From Nocardioides jiangxiensis (GTDB taxonomy: Bacteria; Actinomycetota; Actinomycetes; Propionibacteriales; Nocardioidaceae): 64,000 nt of DNA. This document shows, piece after piece, positions 22,328-31,001 of the stretch. The translations under genes were made by a program, and so were the position numbers. Positions within the stretch are counted from its first letter, which is position 1. The number at the start of each line of letters is the position of its first letter. Under the pieces are notes generated by a model. It had not been told where the DNA came from. It made no database searches and worked only from the letters and a program-made list of their open reading frames with translations. Where the stretch lies: contig NZ_JAUQTA010000002.1 of the NCBI RefSeq assembly GCF_030580915.1, positions 434,001 to 498,000 of the forward strand, given 5' to 3'.

Positions 22328-23508
22328 ACGTCGCCACCAACGCAGGCCTCGCCTGGAACAGGGCGCTGGACCGGTTCGCCCGGATGCCCTTCATCGCCCG
22401 GTTCGCGCTCCTCTTCCTGGGCGTGCTGCTGGTCTACTCGCTCCCGTTGCTGCGTCCGCCCGTCATCACCACCACGGGTACCGACTTCGGCGGCGTGCTC
22501 TTCCTGTGTGCGGCGTTCGCGCTCGTCGCGCTGGGCCTCAACATCGTCATCGGCTACGCCGGCCTGCTCGACCTCGGTTACGTCGGCTTCTACGCGGTCG
22601 GCGCCTACGCGATCGGCGTCCTGACGTCGGAGCACTGGCACTGGCCGTTCTTCCTGATCCTGCCGTTCTCCGTCGCCATCACGATGGTGACGGGAGTGAT
22701 CCTCGGTGCGCCGACCCTCCGCGTGCGCGGTGACTACCTGGCCATCGTCACGCTCGGCTTCGGTGAGATCATCCGGATCACCGTCAAGAACGTCGAGTGG
22801 CTCGGTGCCTCCTCCGGAATCAAGGACATCCCGCACCCGCCGACGATCGGGTCCGCGCCGACGCCGCCGTTCGACGAAGGTGGGCTCTTCGCCATCCCGC
22901 ACCTCAAGTGGGACGGCATCGTCCCCTCGATCGATCACGAGCACACGACGGCCTTCCTCGCCTTCGGGGCGAAGGACGCCATCCCGTTCTACTGGCTGCT
23001 GCTGACGGTGCTGATCCTGGTCATCCTCGGCGACCGGCTCGTCAAGGCGAGCCGTGTCGGCCGTGCGTGGGAGGCCACCCGGGAGGACGAGGACGCCGCC
23101 GAGCTGATGGGCGTCAACACGTTCAAGTACAAGCTCATGGCCTTCGCGCTCGGCGCTGCGATCGGCGGCCTCGCGGGTTCGTTCCTCGCCAGCAGCCAGA
23201 GCGGCTTCATCAGCCCGGACAGCTTTCTGCTGATCTACTCGATGATGTTCGTCTCGGCGGTCATCCTGGGCGGCGCCGGCAACCGCTGGGGTGTGATCGT
23301 CGGTGCGGTGCTGATCGAGTACCTTCCGGAGCGCTTCCGGTCGGTCAGTGACTATCGCTACCTCCTCTTCGGCATCGCGCTGATGACGCTCGCGATCTGG
23401 CGCCCGCAGGGCCTCCTGCCCTCGGGACGCAGCCGCCGGGTGCAGGAGGTGGAGGCCGAGATCGAGGCACTCGAAGAGGGCGAGATCGAGGAGGAGAGCA
23501 ATGCCTGA
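22324..23508 (+). CDS. livM: Branched-chain amino acid ABC transporter, permease LivM
   Basis: Second permease subunit, 394 residues, about ten hydrophobic helices. It shows the LivM segments ALGLNIVIGYAGLLDLGYV and the coupling loop GRAWEATREDEDAAELMGVN. An insertion of about 60 residues (about 172-230) rich in Pro/Gly/His separates two central helices, and the last 25 residues are very acidic (EVEAEIEALEEGEIEEE). Overlaps livH by 4 bases and livG by 8. Confidence 0.93.
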   Translation: MNVATNAGLAWNRALDRFARMPFIARFALLFLGVLLVYSLPLLRPPVITTTGTDFGGVLFLCAAFALVALGLNIVIGYAGLLDLGYVGFYAVGAYAIGVLTSEHWHWPFFLILPFSVAITMVTGVILGAPTLRVRGDYLAIVTLGFGEIIRITVKNVEWLGASSGIKDIPHPPTIGSAPTPPFDEGGLFAIPHLKWDGIVPSIDHEHTTAFLAFGAKDAIPFYWLLLTVLILVILGDRLVKASRVGRAWEATREDEDAAELMGVNTFKYKLMAFALGAAIGGLAGSFLASSQSGFISPDSFLLIYSMMFVSAVILGGAGNRWGVIVGAVLIEYLPERFRSVSDYRYLLFGIALMTLAIWRPQGLLPSGRSRRVQEVEAEIEALEEGEIEEESNA

Positions 23509-24286
23509 CGCAACCCCGCTCCTGGAGGTCGACAACGTCACGATCCGCTTCGGTGGCCTGACGGCGCTCGACCAGGTGACCTTCGACATCAAGCAGGGGG
23601 AGATCCTCGGCCTGATCGGTCCCAACGGCGCTGGCAAGACGACCTGCTTCAACGTCATGACGGGCGTCTACCAGGCGACCTCGGGACAGGTGCGCTTCGC
23701 CGGCGCGCCGATCGGCAAGCTGAAGCGCCACCGGATCACGCGGCTCGGCATCGCCCGGACCTTCCAGAACATCCGGCTCTTCAAGTCCATGACGGTCCTC
23801 GAGAACGTCATGGTCGGTGCGGACGCACACAGCAAGGTGGGTTTCTTCGATGCCCTGCTGCGCACCCCGCGACACCGGCGCACGGAAGCCGAGTCCGTCG
23901 CCCGGGCCAAGGAGCTCCTCCGGCTCGTCGGTGTGAAGGCACGCCCCGACGAGATCGCTGCCAACCTCTCGTACGGCGAGCAGCGGCGCCTGGAGATCGC
24001 CCGGGCGCTCGCCACCAGTCCGAAGCTGCTCTGCCTCGACGAGCCCGCAGCCGGCTTCAACCCGGCGGAGAAGCTCGAGCTGACCAACCTGATCAAGAAG
24101 ATCCGGGACGCCGGCTACACGGTGTTGCTGATCGAGCACGACATGCGGCTGGTGATGGGCGCGGTCGATCGCATCGTCGTGCTCGAGTTCGGGCGGAAGA
24201 TCGCGGAGGGGACGCCTGCGGAGATCCGCGACAACCCGGCCGTCATCGCCGCGTACCTGGGAGTGGATGAAGAAGATGCTTCTTGA
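23501..24286 (+). CDS. livG: Branched-chain amino acid ABC transporter, ATPase LivG
   Basis: Cytoplasmic ATPase of 261 residues. Walker A GPNGAGKTT near residue 43, signature LSYGEQRR near 152, Walker B LLCLDEPAAG and H-loop IEHDM. The LivG-specific ARTFQNIRLFKSMTVLENV follows the Q-loop. Pairs with LivF beneath LivHM. Starts within the livM end and overlaps livF by about 20 bases. Confidence 0.95.
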   Translation: MPDATPLLEVDNVTIRFGGLTALDQVTFDIKQGEILGLIGPNGAGKTTCFNVMTGVYQATSGQVRFAGAPIGKLKRHRITRLGIARTFQNIRLFKSMTVLENVMVGADAHSKVGFFDALLRTPRHRRTEAESVARAKELLRLVGVKARPDEIAANLSYGEQRRLEIARALATSPKLLCLDEPAAGFNPAEKLELTNLIKKIRDAGYTVLLIEHDMRLVMGAVDRIVVLEFGRKIAEGTPAEIRDNPAVIAAYLGVDEEDAS

Positions 24287-24989
24287 GGTGAAGGACCTGC
24301 GGGTCAACTACGGGCACATCGAGGCGATCAGGGGCATCAGCTTCGAGGTGCCGGAGGGCTCCGTCACCGCGCTGATCGGTGCCAACGGTGCCGGCAAGAC
24401 GACGACCCTGAAGACGCTGTCCGGTCTGCGACCGGTCCGCTCGGGCACGGTGGTCTTCGACGGTGCCGACATCACGAACCTGGCTCCCTACGAGCGGGTC
24501 AAGCGAGGCATCGGCCAGTCACCCGAGGGTCGTGGGTGCTTCGTCGGCATGACGGTTCGCGAGAACCTCGACATGGGTGCGTACGTGCGCAACGACAAGG
24601 CCGCCATCGCCGAGGACCTCGAGCGTGCCTTCACGCTCTTCCCGCGCCTGAAGGAGCGCGAGAAGCAGGTCGTCGGCAGCATGTCGGGCGGCGAGCAGCA
24701 GATGGTCGCGATCGGCCGTGCGCTGATGGCCCGCCCGCGGCTGCTCCTCCTCGACGAACCCTCGATGGGGCTCGCGCCGAAGCTCATCCAGCAGATCTTC
24801 TCGATCGTGAAGGAGATCAACGACCAGGGCACGACGGTCCTCATCGTCGAGCAGAACGCCGCTCAGGCGCTCAAGCTCGCCCACCACGCCCACGTGCTGG
24901 AGACCGGTGAGATCGTCCGCTCCGGCGGTGGGCAGGAGCTCGCCGGCGACCCGGCCGTCAAGGCCGCCTACCTCGGCGGAGACGTCTGA
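24267..24989 (+). CDS. livF: Branched-chain amino acid ABC transporter, ATPase LivF
   Basis: Second ATPase of the importer, 240 residues. Walker A GANGAGKTT, signature MSGGEQQM, Walker B LLLLDEPSMGLAPK and H-loop region VEQNAAQAL (the usual LivF replacement of the H-loop His). The start is ambiguous: ATG 24267 (MKKMLLEV) follows GGGAG closely, while ATG 24276 (MLLEV) also gives a normal N-terminus. Last gene of the liv operon; a long hairpin follows. Confidence 0.94.
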   Translation: MKKMLLEVKDLRVNYGHIEAIRGISFEVPEGSVTALIGANGAGKTTTLKTLSGLRPVRSGTVVFDGADITNLAPYERVKRGIGQSPEGRGCFVGMTVRENLDMGAYVRNDKAAIAEDLERAFTLFPRLKEREKQVVGSMSGGEQQMVAIGRALMARPRLLLLDEPSMGLAPKLIQQIFSIVKEINDQGTTVLIVEQNAAQALKLAHHAHVLETGEIVRSGGGQELAGDPAVKAAYLGGDV

Positions 24990-25007
24990 CCACCGCATGA
25001 GCGGTGC

Positions 25008-25045
25008 TCTGCCGGGTGTCATGAGATCTCGTGACACCCGGCAGA
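25008..25045 (+). terminator. Terminator of the liv operon
   Basis: A perfect 14-base-pair stem (25008-25021 with 25032-25045); its loop contains the palindrome GAGATCTC, so the hairpin can extend further. Followed by a T-rich stretch. Confidence 0.82.
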
Positions 25046-25104
25046 CAACTCTTGTTGTTGAGGCATAGGCTGCCTCTCGCATCGACGACACCGGGGAGGT
25101 AGTC

Positions 25105-25683
25105 ATGAGCCGTGCACCGTTCCAGATCCGCACCGTGCAGGCGGACGACGCTGCCTCGCTCGGTGCGCTCTGGCACGCCGACAACCGCGTCGGCCAGCAC
25201 GAGGCCCTGCGGCACGACATCCCGTCGACGATCCGCAAGGTGCTCGCCAGCATGCACGACCGGATCGTGGTGGCGGTGGTCGACGAGCGCATCGTGGGTG
25301 CGGTCTACCTCCGGCTCGGGCCGCTGATGCCGCTGACCACCGACCAGGCCGTCTTCATCCACCTGCTGAAGGTGGACGAGGAGTTCCGCCGCCGCGGGGT
25401 CGCACGTGGCCTCATGCAGGCGGCCGTCAGCTGGGCCGAGGAGCACGGCACGAGCCACGTCGTCAGCGTGACCGGTGGCAACTCCCGTGACACCAACCGC
25501 TTCCTGGCCCGTCTCGGCCTCGCTCCCGCGGCGACGATCCGCGTGGCGCCGACGGCCGCCCTGCGCGCCAAGCTCCCCGTCGAGGTCCCGGCCCGCATCG
25601 GCGCCGCCGCCCCGGGCCAGCGCAACAACCTCGGTCAGGTGCTGGCCGCCCGGCGCGCCACGCGTCGTTCGCAGTCGGTCTGA
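25105..25683 (+). CDS. GNAT family N-acetyltransferase
   Basis: Cytosolic acetyltransferase of 192 residues. The acetyl-CoA-binding motif is EEFRRRGVARGLMQAAVSWA near residues 92-111, preceded by the strand VFIHLLKVDE. The C-terminal 50 residues are basic and Pro/Ala-rich and lie outside the fold. The acceptor (small molecule, protein or peptide) is unknown. ATG start with GGGGAGG upstream. The liv terminator separates it from livF; TAGGCT at 25066-25071 is a possible -10. Confidence 0.85.
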   Translation: MSRAPFQIRTVQADDAASLGALWHADNRVGQHEALRHDIPSTIRKVLASMHDRIVVAVVDERIVGAVYLRLGPLMPLTTDQAVFIHLLKVDEEFRRRGVARGLMQAAVSWAEEHGTSHVVSVTGGNSRDTNRFLARLGLAPAATIRVAPTAALRAKLPVEVPARIGAAAPGQRNNLGQVLAARRATRRSQSV

Positions 25684-25724
25684 GGCCGCGCGGCCTGACC
25701 CGCCCCGCAGCCTTCGGCGGCCTC
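25682..25724. terminator. Possible bidirectional hairpin between convergent genes
   Basis: GAGGCCGC (25682-25689) pairs with GCGGCCTC (25717-25724); the intervening GC-rich sequence can fold further. It lies between the convergent acetyltransferase and thioesterase genes, with no T run. Confidence 0.35.
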
Positions 25725-25729
25725 GCTCC

Positions 25730-26182
25730 TCAGCCCTTGCTGCCCATCGGCACGAGGGCGCAGGTGATCCGTGAGGTGCAGAGGCGCTTGCCCTCCTCGT
25801 TGGTGATCACGACCTCGTACGCCGCCGAGCTGCGGCCCAGGTGGATCGCCGTCGCGACGCCCGTGACGGTGCCGCTCATCGCGGAGCGGTGGTGGGTGGC
25901 GTTGATGTCGACGCCGACCGCCATCTTGTCCGGGTAGGCGTGGATCGAGGAGCCGACCGAGCCGAGCGTCTCGGCGAGGACGACCGAGGCGCCACCGTGC
26001 AGCAGGCCGAACGGCTGGGTGTTGCCCTCGACCGGCATCGTCGCGACGATGCGCTCGGCCGAGATCTCGACGAGCTCGATGCCCATCCGCTCGTTGAGGG
26101 CGCCCATGCCCGCGGGCAGGAGGGCCAGGTACTCGTCGATCGGGAGCCCCTCGAGGGTCTCCGGCATCTCACGCTTGCTCAT
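25730..26182 (-). CDS. PaaI-type hotdog thioesterase
   Basis: A 150-residue hotdog-fold protein of the PaaI/YdiI class, which hydrolyses aryl- or acyl-CoA thioesters. The signature region is GLLHGGASVVLAETLGSVGS, with the catalytic acidic residue (Glu) in the helix after HGG. The C-terminal strands contain GVDINATHHRS. The ATG at 26182 follows a CAGGAT hexamer by six bases (leaderless), leaving only 60 bases to the divergent polA start. A much longer frame upstream on this strand lies antisense to polA and is not real. Confidence 0.9.
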   Translation of the reverse strand: MSKREMPETLEGLPIDEYLALLPAGMGALNERMGIELVEISAERIVATMPVEGNTQPFGLLHGGASVVLAETLGSVGSSIHAYPDKMAVGVDINATHHRSAMSGTVTGVATAIHLGRSSAAYEVVITNEEGKRLCTSRITCALVPMGSKG

Positions 26183-26242
26183 GACCCCATCCTGCCGGAC
26201 GCCGTACAACGGCCTGTCGGCGACGGTCGCTAGAGTCGCGGG
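26183..26242. promoter_or_regulatory. Compact divergent leaderless promoters (thioesterase / polA)
   Basis: On the minus strand CAGGAT (26189-26194) lies six bases before the thioesterase ATG. On the plus strand TAGAGT (26231-26236) lies six bases before the polA GTG. Neither gene has a ribosome-binding site. Both promoters fit within 60 bases. Confidence 0.6.
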
Positions 26243-28936
26243 GTGACTCGCCCCCGCCTGCTGCTGCTCGACGGACACTCCCTCGCCTACCGCGCGTTCT
26301 TCGCGCTGCCGGTGGACAACTTCGCCACCGCGGCCGGCCAGCACACCAACGCGGTCTACGGGTTCACCTCGATGCTGGCCAACGTCCTGCGCGACGAGCA
26401 GCCGACGCACATCGCGGTCGCCTTCGACCTGAGCCGGCAGACCTTCCGCATGGCGGAGTACAGCGAGTACAAGGCGAAGCGCAACAAGACGCCCGACGAG
26501 TTCCGGAGCCAGCTGCCGCTGATCCAGCGGATGCTCGACGCGCTCAGCATCAAGTGGCTGCACCACGAGGGCTACGAGGCAGACGACATCATCGCGACGC
26601 TCGCCACGCAGGCCAACGCCGAGGGCATGGACGTCCTGGTGCTGACCGGTGACCGCGACTCGCTGCAGCTGGTCAACGAGGCGACGACGATCCTCTACCC
26701 GATGCGGGGCGTGTCCGACCTCGCCCGGATGACCCCGGCGGCAGTCGAGGAGAAGTACGGCGTGCCCCCGCACCGCTACCCGGAGCTGGCGGCGCTGGTC
26801 GGCGAGCAGTCGGACAACCTGCCCGGCGTGCCCGGCGTCGGCCCCAAGACGGCTGCGAAGTGGATCGCTACCTACGACGGCCTCGACAACCTGATCACGC
26901 ACGCCGACAAGGTCGGTGGCAAGGCGGGGGAGAACCTCCGTGAGCACCTGACCGACGTCATCCGCAACCGTCGCCTCAACGCACTGGTCTGCGACCTGCC
27001 CCTGAGCCTGGCGCCCGCCGACCTCGGCCGCGGCGAGTGGGACCGCACGACCGCACTCGAGCTGCTCGACGAGCTCGAGTTCCGCGGCGAGCTGCGCACC
27101 CGTCTCCTCGACGTGGTGGGCGCCGACGACGAGCCCGTCGCCGAGGACACCGGCTTCGCGCTCGACGGTCGGGTGCTGGCCCCCGAGGAGGTCTCGGCCT
27201 TCCTGGCCGAGCTGGGCAACGAGCCCGTCGGCGTCCAGGTGCGGGGCACGTGGGGTTCGGGCACCGGCCGGGTCGAGGGCGTGGCGCTGGCGACGGCGGA
27301 CGACCGCGCTGCCTACATCGATGCGCAGGGGCTCACGCCGGAGGCCGACGCGGCGCTCGCGGCGTGGTTCGCCGACGACGACAAGCCGAAGATCCTGCAC
27401 GACTCCAAGGGACCGGGCCACGCCCTCGCGGCCCAGGGGTGGAGCCTGGCCGGGCTGGCCACCGACACCGCCCTCGCGGCGTACCTCGTCCAGCCGGACC
27501 AGCGCTCCTACGACCTCGGCGACCTGACGTTGCGCTACCTCAAGCGCGAGCTGCGGCAGGAAGCGGCCCAGGAGCAGGACGCCCTCTTCGACGAGGCGTT
27601 CCTGGACGGTGACGACGCCATCGACGCTGCTGCCACGGCAGCGATGCTCCAGGCGCGCGCCGTGCTCGACCTGGCCGTGGTGCTGACGGCCGAGGTGGAG
27701 GACCACGGCGGCACTCGCCTGCTCGCCGACGTGGAGCTGCCGCTGGTGGGCAACCTCGCCCGCATGGAGCGCACAGGCATCGCCGTCGACGTCGCCTACC
27801 TCGAGGGGCTCGAGGCGGACTTCGCCGGCGAGGTGCGGGCTGCCGCCGAGGACGCCTTCGCCGTCATCGGCAAGGAGATCAACCTCGGATCGCCCAAGCA
27901 GCTGCAGGTCGTGCTCTTCGACGAGCTCGGGATGCCGAAGACGAAGAAGACCAAGACCGGCTGGACGACGGATGCCGACGCGCTGCAAAGCCTGTTCGAG
28001 AAGACCGAGCACCCGTTCCTGCTGCACCTGCTCCGTCACCGGGACGTGACCCGTCTGCGACAGACCGTCGAGGGCCTGCTCAAGACGGTGCAGCCCGATG
28101 GACGCATCCACACGACGTTCAACCAGCTGATCGCGGCGACGGGCCGGCTGAGCTCGACCGAGCCCAACCTGCAGAACATCCCGGTCCGCACCGAGTCCGG
28201 ACGCAGGATCCGGGAGGCATTCGTCGTCGGTGACGCCTTCGAGGCGCTGATGACCACCGACTACAGCCAGATCGAGATGCGGATCATGGCGCACCTCTCC
28301 GAGGACGAGCTGCTGATCGAGGCGTTCCGCTCGGGGCAGGACTTCCACGCCATCACGGCGTCGAAGGTCTTCGACACCCCGATCGACGAGATCACCGTCG
28401 AGCAGCGGGCGAAGATCAAGGCGATGAACTACGGGCTGGCCTACGGGCTCTCGGCGTTCGGGCTCAGCCAGCAGCTCAAGATCACGCCGGCCGAGGCACG
28501 GGTGCTCATGGACGAGTACTTCGAGACCTTCGGGGGCATCCGCGACTACCTCGGCGGCATCGTGGACGAGGCCCGCCGTTCCGGCTACACCGAGACCATC
28601 ATGGGCCGACGCCGCTACCTCCCGGATCTCACGAGCGACAACCGGCAGCGACGCGAGATGGCCGAGCGCATGGCGCTCAACGCGCCGATCCAGGGGTCAG
28701 CGGCGGACCTGATCAAGGTCGCCATGCTCGATGTCGAACGTGCACTCGAGGCCGAGGGGCTGCGGAGCCGGATGCTCCTGCAGGTCCACGACGAGCTCGT
28801 GCTCGAGGTGGCCCCCGGCGAGACCGAGGCGCTCACCGCCCTCGTGCGCGAGCGCATGGGTGGTGCTGCGGAGCTCGCCGTGCCGCTCGACGTGTCCGTC
28901 GGCACCGGCCGTTCGTGGCACGAGGCTGCGCACTGA
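26243..28936 (+). CDS. polA: DNA polymerase I
   Basis: An 897-residue repair and Okazaki-fragment polymerase. The 5' nuclease domain (about 1-300) has LLLDGHSLAYRAFFALP, VLTGDRDSLQL and PGVPGVGPKTAAKW. The 3'-5' exonuclease-like domain (about 310-490) lacks the DxE metal motif (VQVRGTW in its place) and is probably inactive. The polymerase domain has motif A DYSQIEMRIMAH, motif B RAKIKAMNYGLAYG and motif C VHDELVLEV. The GTG start is leaderless. No clear terminator separates it from the convergent flippase gene; 28937-28997 holds only two similar GAGGGG-type repeats. Confidence 0.97.
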   Translation: MTRPRLLLLDGHSLAYRAFFALPVDNFATAAGQHTNAVYGFTSMLANVLRDEQPTHIAVAFDLSRQTFRMAEYSEYKAKRNKTPDEFRSQLPLIQRMLDALSIKWLHHEGYEADDIIATLATQANAEGMDVLVLTGDRDSLQLVNEATTILYPMRGVSDLARMTPAAVEEKYGVPPHRYPELAALVGEQSDNLPGVPGVGPKTAAKWIATYDGLDNLITHADKVGGKAGENLREHLTDVIRNRRLNALVCDLPLSLAPADLGRGEWDRTTALELLDELEFRGELRTRLLDVVGADDEPVAEDTGFALDGRVLAPEEVSAFLAELGNEPVGVQVRGTWGSGTGRVEGVALATADDRAAYIDAQGLTPEADAALAAWFADDDKPKILHDSKGPGHALAAQGWSLAGLATDTALAAYLVQPDQRSYDLGDLTLRYLKRELRQEAAQEQDALFDEAFLDGDDAIDAAATAAMLQARAVLDLAVVLTAEVEDHGGTRLLADVELPLVGNLARMERTGIAVDVAYLEGLEADFAGEVRAAAEDAFAVIGKEINLGSPKQLQVVLFDELGMPKTKKTKTGWTTDADALQSLFEKTEHPFLLHLLRHRDVTRLRQTVEGLLKTVQPDGRIHTTFNQLIAATGRLSSTEPNLQNIPVRTESGRRIREAFVVGDAFEALMTTDYSQIEMRIMAHLSEDELLIEAFRSGQDFHAITASKVFDTPIDEITVEQRAKIKAMNYGLAYGLSAFGLSQQLKITPAEARVLMDEYFETFGGIRDYLGGIVDEARRSGYTETIMGRRRYLPDLTSDNRQRREMAERMALNAPIQGSAADLIKVAMLDVERALEAEGLRSRMLLQVHDELVLEVAPGETEALTALVRERMGGAAELAVPLDVSVGTGRSWHEAAH

Positions 28937-28997
28937 CCCGAGGGGCACGCTGCTCACCTGAGGGGAACGCTGACCGGGACCGGCCGATCACCCGTGG

Positions 28998-30257
28998 TCA
29001 GGCCGCGGCGGGCACCGGCTCGTCGGCGACGACCGGGGCCGGCTGCTCGACGAGCCAGTAGCTCAGGCCGAGGAGTGCCACCAGGAGCGCGGTGTCCGCG
29101 CCGATGACCACGGCGAGCAGGCCACCGAGCGAGCCGGTGGTCAGGCCCAGCGCGACCATGCCGACGAGCGCGGCCCAGACCAGCAGGACCGAGTAGCGGC
29201 CCTGCCGGGCGATCACCGCGTAGACCAGCAGCTGCAGCATCGACAGCAGCGTGCCGAGCACGGCGAACATCCACAGCCGCGGCTCGATCGCGGCGTACTC
29301 GCCGCCGCCGACGAAGACCATCGCCAGACCGGGCAGCAGGAGAGCGCCGAGCACCGCCACCGCTCCCAGTGCCGCGACCGCGAGCAGGCTGCGGGTCAGG
29401 GCGCGTCGGCGCTCGCTGGCGGTCGACATCTGCGGGAACGCCACCACGACCACGAACTGCGGGAGGAAGAGCACCGCCTTGGTGAGGATCAGGCCCCCGG
29501 CGTACAGGCCGGCGGCGTGGTCGTCGAGGACGTTCCGGGCGATGAGGATGTCCAGGTTCGACAGGGCGAAGAACGCGAGCAGGGCCTGCGAGTTGTGCAG
29601 CGTCTCGCGGAGCACCGCGCCGGCTCCGTGCTCTCCCAGGTCGGCACCGGGAGAGCGGGTGTGCCGGAGCGTCCACCAGCCGCAGGCGACGGGCACGACC
29701 TGGCCGAGCGCCACACCGACGATCGCCGTCAGCTCGTCCGGACGCCACGCCATCAGGGCCACGCCGATCAGCAGGCGGGGGAGACCGTTGGCCATGTAGA
29801 CGACCGCAAGGGGGTACCAGCGTCGCTCGCCCTGGAGGATGCCGAGCTGTCCGCCGAGCAGCGTCATCGGCACGGCCGTGAGACCCATGATCACGGCGGT
29901 CGGCAGGCTGTCGAGCCGCAGCACCGCGTCGACGACCGGAGCGAGTGCCAGCATCAGCGCGCCGAGGACCAGCGAAGCGCGCCAGCTGAGGCGCAGGATG
30001 CCGTGCTCGATCTGCGCGACGTGGTCGGGTGCCGCGGCGATCCTCCGTGCGGCCGTCGCCTGCAGGCCTAGCTGGAGGACGGAGACCACCAGGAGCGTGT
30101 TCATCATCGCCACGAGGGCGCCGTAGGCGCCGGGGCCCAGCATCCGCGCCGCGATCATGGTGAAGCCGTACGTCGCGATGCTCATGACCGCCATCGCCAC
30201 GGCGATGGAGCTGCCACTGCGGAGCGCGCGGTCGATGGCACCATGCAAACGGTTCAC
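28998..30257 (-). CDS. Polysaccharide-type flippase (MATE/MVF superfamily)
   Basis: Integral membrane protein of 419 residues with about twelve hydrophobic helices. It resembles Wzx/O-antigen transporters, which flip lipid-linked sugars across the membrane. Helix 1-2 contains TMIAARMLGPGAYGALVAMMN, the pattern typical of this family. No conserved catalytic site exists to confirm substrate, and no glycosyltransferase is adjacent. The GTG at 30257 is chosen: a GAGACT hexamer lies seven bases upstream, and the 28 residues in front are Arg/His-rich and unlike a membrane protein N-terminus. Confidence 0.8.
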   Translation of the reverse strand: MNRLHGAIDRALRSGSSIAVAMAVMSIATYGFTMIAARMLGPGAYGALVAMMNTLLVVSVLQLGLQATAARRIAAAPDHVAQIEHGILRLSWRASLVLGALMLALAPVVDAVLRLDSLPTAVIMGLTAVPMTLLGGQLGILQGERRWYPLAVVYMANGLPRLLIGVALMAWRPDELTAIVGVALGQVVPVACGWWTLRHTRSPGADLGEHGAGAVLRETLHNSQALLAFFALSNLDILIARNVLDDHAAGLYAGGLILTKAVLFLPQFVVVVAFPQMSTASERRRALTRSLLAVAALGAVAVLGALLLPGLAMVFVGGGEYAAIEPRLWMFAVLGTLLSMLQLLVYAVIARQGRYSVLLVWAALVGMVALGLTTGSLGGLLAVVIGADTALLVALLGLSYWLVEQPAPVVADEPVPAAA

Positions 30258-30455
30258 GTCGTCGAGTCTCGCACGCGGTGGATGACGGGATCGTGAACGC
30301 ACACCAGACCCCACATGACCCCCTCGTGTTGCGTGGGTCACACGCGCGATACGCTTGCCTCGGCGCTGTCATGGGGCAACGGCGGGCGCCGCGGGTTGGG
30401 AGGCCCGCTTGGAGGGAAGGGCGCCGTCACGCGCGCCCAAGAAGGGACGCCCCAC

Positions 30456-31001
30456 ATGCGCGTCAACCTGTTGTCCGGGCTGCTGCTCACCATCGCAGCA
30501 GTCCTCGTCGCCGGTCCCGGAGCCGCACTCGACTCCGGCCTCGGCGCCGTCGCACTCGCCGGCCTGGGAGCTGGCGCGGTCCTCGGACTGGTGCCCGACC
30601 ACGGAGTGGCGGCCCGTCTGGCCGGCTTCGTGCTCGGCCTGGTCCTCACGTGGGCCGCGTACGCCGCCCGCGCGGCCGTGCTGCCCGACTCGACGTCCGG
30701 TCGCGTGGTCGCGACCGCTGCCGTCGTCGTCCTGGCGACGGCGGCGGTGACGGCACTGCGGCTGCCGCTGTGGTCGGCGCTGCTCGGGGCAGCGACGCTG
30801 GCCGGGACCTACGAGGCCGCCTACAGCGACGCGCCGTCGCAGGTCGCCACGACCTCGACGGACGCGGTGACGGCGCTGGTCGTCCCGCTGGTCCTCGGCG
30901 TGCTGGCCGCCGTCGGGGGCGCTGTGCTCGACACCCTCGTGGGCCGCGCCTCGGCCGCCTCGAGGTCCCACACCGCCGCGCACGCGGAGGTGACCCGATG
31001 A
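30456..31001 (+). CDS. Hypothetical membrane protein, coupled to LxxG-repeat protein
   Basis: A 181-residue protein with about five hydrophobic segments covering most of the first 160 residues; no known catalytic motif is seen. ATG 30456 is chosen because GAAGGGA lies about eight bases upstream and the preceding frame is Gly/Arg-rich. The stop overlaps the start of the next gene (ATGA), so the two products are made together. It probably works with or anchors that exported repeat protein; this is an inference from coupling only. Confidence 0.72.
   Translation: MRVNLLSGLLLTIAAVLVAGPGAALDSGLGAVALAGLGAGAVLGLVPDHGVAARLAGFVLGLVLTWAAYAARAAVLPDSTSGRVVATAAVVVLATAAVTALRLPLWSALLGAATLAGTYEAAYSDAPSQVATTSTDAVTALVVPLVLGVLAAVGGAVLDTLVGRASAASRSHTAAHAEVTR

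Noticed and set aside
25730..28348. An 872-codon minus-strand frame through most of polA
   Set aside because: Only the last 150 codons encode a real protein (the thioesterase); the rest is antisense to polA and has no domain.
30315..30455. N-terminal extension of the 181-residue membrane protein
   Set aside because: The 47 extra residues are Gly/Arg-rich with no helix, and GAAGGGA lies directly before ATG 30456.
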